Below are positions 3,555 through 5,209 of a stretch of 5,209 nucleotides of DNA, one piece after another. This DNA comes from Candidatus Poseidoniaceae archaeon (GTDB lineage Archaea > Thermoplasmatota > Poseidoniia > Poseidoniales > Poseidoniaceae): the NCBI GenBank assembly GCA_013329295.1, contig DUKP01000178.1, positions 1 through 5,209 of the forward strand, written 5' to 3'. The notes under the pieces were generated by a model. It was given only the letters and a program-made list of their open reading frames with translations, was not told where the DNA came from and searched no databases. The first letter of the stretch is position 1, and each line of letters starts with the position of its first letter. The translations under genes and the position numbers were made by a program.

Positions 3555-5209
3555 ATGTTTGAAACTGCTGAAATGTCCAGACTTACTGTGGCATCTCCAG
3601 TTGATAAATTAGAGGAAGTAATTCGAATCTGCGCAGATTTAGGATGTGTACATATTGAAGAATATGGCAACTTCGAAGACGGAATAGGAGTCGGGCAATC
3701 AATTTCTTCCGATGAATCAGCCAAGACCAGTCAATTGTTAACCAAAGCTCGTGCTCTTCAATCTGAAATTAGTGCGATTAATACGGATGGTCCAAAATCT
3801 CTTGCTGAAGTGAAGAAGTTAGTAGATTCTATGGCTTCAAAGATCGATGACGCTTTAGCAAATATCGATGAGGTTAGAGATTCAGAGTCTGAGATCTCCA
3901 ATCTTAATGAAAGAGTAAAAGCGCTTGAAAGAGTAGCTCCTCTTGGCATACCATTGGACTTAATGGCCGGTTTTGAGGGTTTAGAATTATTTATTGCTGA
4001 GACATCTAAGGCTTCTAAAGCATATTCAGAATTTTCCGACATTTTGTCCAACATTGAACTTCAGGTGGCAAAGGGAGTTATTGCTGTTGCTTGCAGGCCA
4101 TCAGATAGCGCTGCTATTCAAATCGGATTAAGTGCACTAGGTGCAAAACCAATTCAAATTCCATCTGGTGAAGGTTCTGCTGAAACAATGATCGCAGAGG
4201 CCAAATCAAATATTGAATCTCTTGAATCAAGTATTGACTCATCAAATAAAGCAATCAATCAATGGAGCAAGGAATACGGAAGAGATTTAGTGATACTTCT
4301 TGAACATCTAGAAAGGGAAGAATCAATTTACACTGCCCCAACACTTTTTGCAGTTAGTAACAAAGCATTTGTTCTGGATGGATGGGTGCCGAGTTCAGAT
4401 AAAAGCAAAGTGGAAAGTGCACTTGGAAAAGTCGCATCACATATTTCTATAGAACAGCATGTTGACGACCACCATCATCATGATGACCATGATGATTCAA
4501 GCCATGTAAAAGAAGTTCCAGAAGAACTTCAAATGCTTTCAGACTATCTTGAAATGAAGAATATTACTGTATTCGAATTTTTCAAGAGCATGGACTTAGA
4601 TGAGTCTGGTGAACTGGAATTTGCAGAGATTGAGGCAGCGATGAAAAAAGCAGACATCCCTGATATGCCGCCGCTAAATATGGCTAGATTTTTAGCCGCT
4701 ATCGATTTGAATCGAGACGGGAAAATAAACCTCCCAGAGCTTGATTTAGCGATTGGTGCAATCCGTAATGGATCTTATACTACAGCGGAACACCATGATG
4801 ACGCACAACCCCCAATCAAATTTGAAAATGGAGAATTTTCAGAACCATTCGAACTGTTAGTAGATTTAGTTGGAAGGCCGAAATATGGAACCTTTGATCC
4901 GACACTATTGATGACTTTTACATTCCCAATATTCTACGGTATGATTCTAGGAGACTGGGGTTACGGTCTAGTTCTATGTGCTATTGCAGCATACTTTGGA
5001 AGTAAACCATTCGCAGTAGATCCACTGGCTCAAAATGGACTTACAATTTTGAGATGGATGGGGATTTGGTGTATAATATGGGGGCTAATATTCGCAGAAG
5101 GTTTTGGTTTCGTTTGGGACGATACGGGTCAAATGGGCAATTCTTCACCATTCGATTTCATCTATGATTGGACCTATGCTAATATTCATGTTCCAGGTAC
5201 ATTAGCAGA
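3555..5209 (+). CDS. atpI: V/A-type ATP synthase subunit I with EF-hand insertion (3' end missing)
   Basis: The first 551 residues of subunit I (the a-subunit equivalent), the membrane stator that forms the ion half-channels beside the rotor ring; the gene runs off the window. The N-terminus MFETAEMSRLTVASPVDKLE and the segment DLGCVHIEEY are typical of the family. A cytosolic region with coiled-coil arms follows, at about 58-125 and 205-235, then the conserved GWVP (276-279). The membrane part begins at FDPTLLMTFTFPIFYGMILG with GDWGYG at 466-471 (helix 1 about 451-480). The helix at about 498-520 contains WGLIFAEGFGF, matching the usual GllfGEfFG. Between these halves, at about 302-416, is an insertion not expected in the family: two EF-hand loops framed by His/Asp-rich runs. 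The essential channel arginine and the remaining helices are outside the window. The ATG at 3555 is supported by AGGTG. Subunit K should follow. Confidence 0.93.
   Translation, partial: MFETAEMSRLTVASPVDKLEEVIRICADLGCVHIEEYGNFEDGIGVGQSISSDESAKTSQLLTKARALQSEISAINTDGPKSLAEVKKLVDSMASKIDDALANIDEVRDSESEISNLNERVKALERVAPLGIPLDLMAGFEGLELFIAETSKASKAYSEFSDILSNIELQVAKGVIAVACRPSDSAAIQIGLSALGAKPIQIPSGEGSAETMIAEAKSNIESLESSIDSSNKAINQWSKEYGRDLVILLEHLEREESIYTAPTLFAVSNKAFVLDGWVPSSDKSKVESALGKVASHISIEQHVDDHHHHDDHDDSSHVKEVPEELQMLSDYLEMKNITVFEFFKSMDLDESGELEFAEIEAAMKKADIPDMPPLNMARFLAAIDLNRDGKINLPELDLAIGAIRNGSYTTAEHHDDAQPPIKFENGEFSEPFELLVDLVGRPKYGTFDPTLLMTFTFPIFYGMILGDWGYGLVLCAIAAYFGSKPFAVDPLAQNGLTILRWMGIWCIIWGLIFAEGFGFVWDDTGQMGNSSPFDFIYDWTYANIHVPGTLA
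4458..4505 (+). other. His/Asp-rich stretch in subunit I (residues 302-317)
   Basis: Residues 302-317 read HVDDHHHHDDHDDSSH: seven His and six Asp in sixteen positions. Such runs can bind transition metals (Zn, Ni, Cu, Fe) or act as a flexible pH-sensitive linker. It marks the left edge of the insertion, and a smaller echo, EHHDDAQ at about 412-418 (near 4788-4808), marks the right edge. At DNA level it is a CAT/GAT tract with a perfect 12-base palindrome at 4475-4486, which follows from the His and Asp codons. Confidence 0.85.
4593..4739 (+). other. Paired EF-hand calcium-binding loops inside subunit I
   Basis: Loop 1 is DLDESGELEFAE (residues 347-358, bases 4593-4628). Loop 2 is DLNRDGKINLPE (384-395, bases 4704-4739). 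Both fit the canonical 12-residue EF-hand: Asp at 1, Asp or Asn at 3, Ser or Asp at 5, Gly at 6, Leu or Ile at 8, and the bidentate Glu at 12. Each is flanked by amphipathic helix-like sequence (VFEFFKSM before and EIEAAMKKA after loop 1; MARFLAAI before and LDLAIGAIRN after loop 2). The loops are 37 residues apart, the spacing of a true paired EF-hand domain. The same frame reads on into the conserved membrane domain, so the domain is part of subunit I. Confidence 0.9.

Noticed and set aside
3758..4054. Minus-strand open frame of 98 codons
   Set aside because: It is antisense to the coiled-coil part of subunit I. Ser-rich shadow frames of this kind are expected opposite Lys/Glu/Asp/Ser coding sequence.
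4593..4739. Dockerin domain as the explanation for the DLNRDGKIN motif
   Set aside because: Dockerin repeats share a similar loop, but here both loops end in Glu at position 12, both are flanked by helices on each side, the spacing is 37 residues, and the segment should be cytosolic. All favour EF-hands.
1..5209. CRISPR array, tRNA, rRNA, insertion sequence or phage genes
   Set aside because: I saw no regularly spaced repeats, no tRNA-like cloverleaf, no transposase motif and no terminal inverted repeats. The window is nearly filled by ordinary protein genes on one strand.

Overview
The window is AT-rich archaeal DNA carrying seven same-strand (+) genes packed tightly together. The archaeal V/A-type ATP synthase genes in H-I order, the KaiC/RAD55-type ATPases and GGTGA-type Shine-Dalgarno sequences all point to an archaeon. 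My best guess is a marine planktonic euryarchaeon of the Thermoplasmatota, such as Marine Group II/Poseidoniales. That placement rests on gene content and style, not on a marker gene, and I hold it only moderately.

Layout. Bases 1-85 hold the last 27 codons of an unidentified upstream gene. Bases 159-2342 hold three consecutive genes that all read as KaiC/RecA-superfamily proteins, separated by 1 and about 11 bases. The first has a complete P-loop. The second has no P-loop. The third keeps the KaiC frame but has lost the Walker A lysine and threonine. This looks like one catalytic and two pseudo-ATPase subunits made together. A UbiE/MenG-like SAM methyltransferase follows at 2387-3133, 44 bases downstream, probably on the same transcript.

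An AT-rich gap (about 90-100 bases) with a TATA-like palindrome then separates a second operon, the V/A-type ATP synthase. It opens with the coiled-coil peripheral stalk subunit H (3233-3544) and the membrane stator subunit I (3555 to the window end, incomplete). In the canonical archaeal order (H-I-K-E-C-F-A-B-D) the remaining ATPase genes would lie beyond the right edge.

The most striking observation is in subunit I. Just before its first membrane helix, where the family normally has only a short linker, there is an insertion of about 115 residues. It carries two textbook EF-hand calcium-binding loops 37 residues apart, flanked on both sides by His/Asp-rich stretches. If real, this archaeal ATP synthase carries a built-in Ca2+ (or other metal) sensor on its stator. 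The second candidate for novelty is the cassette of one intact and two degenerate KaiC paralogs.
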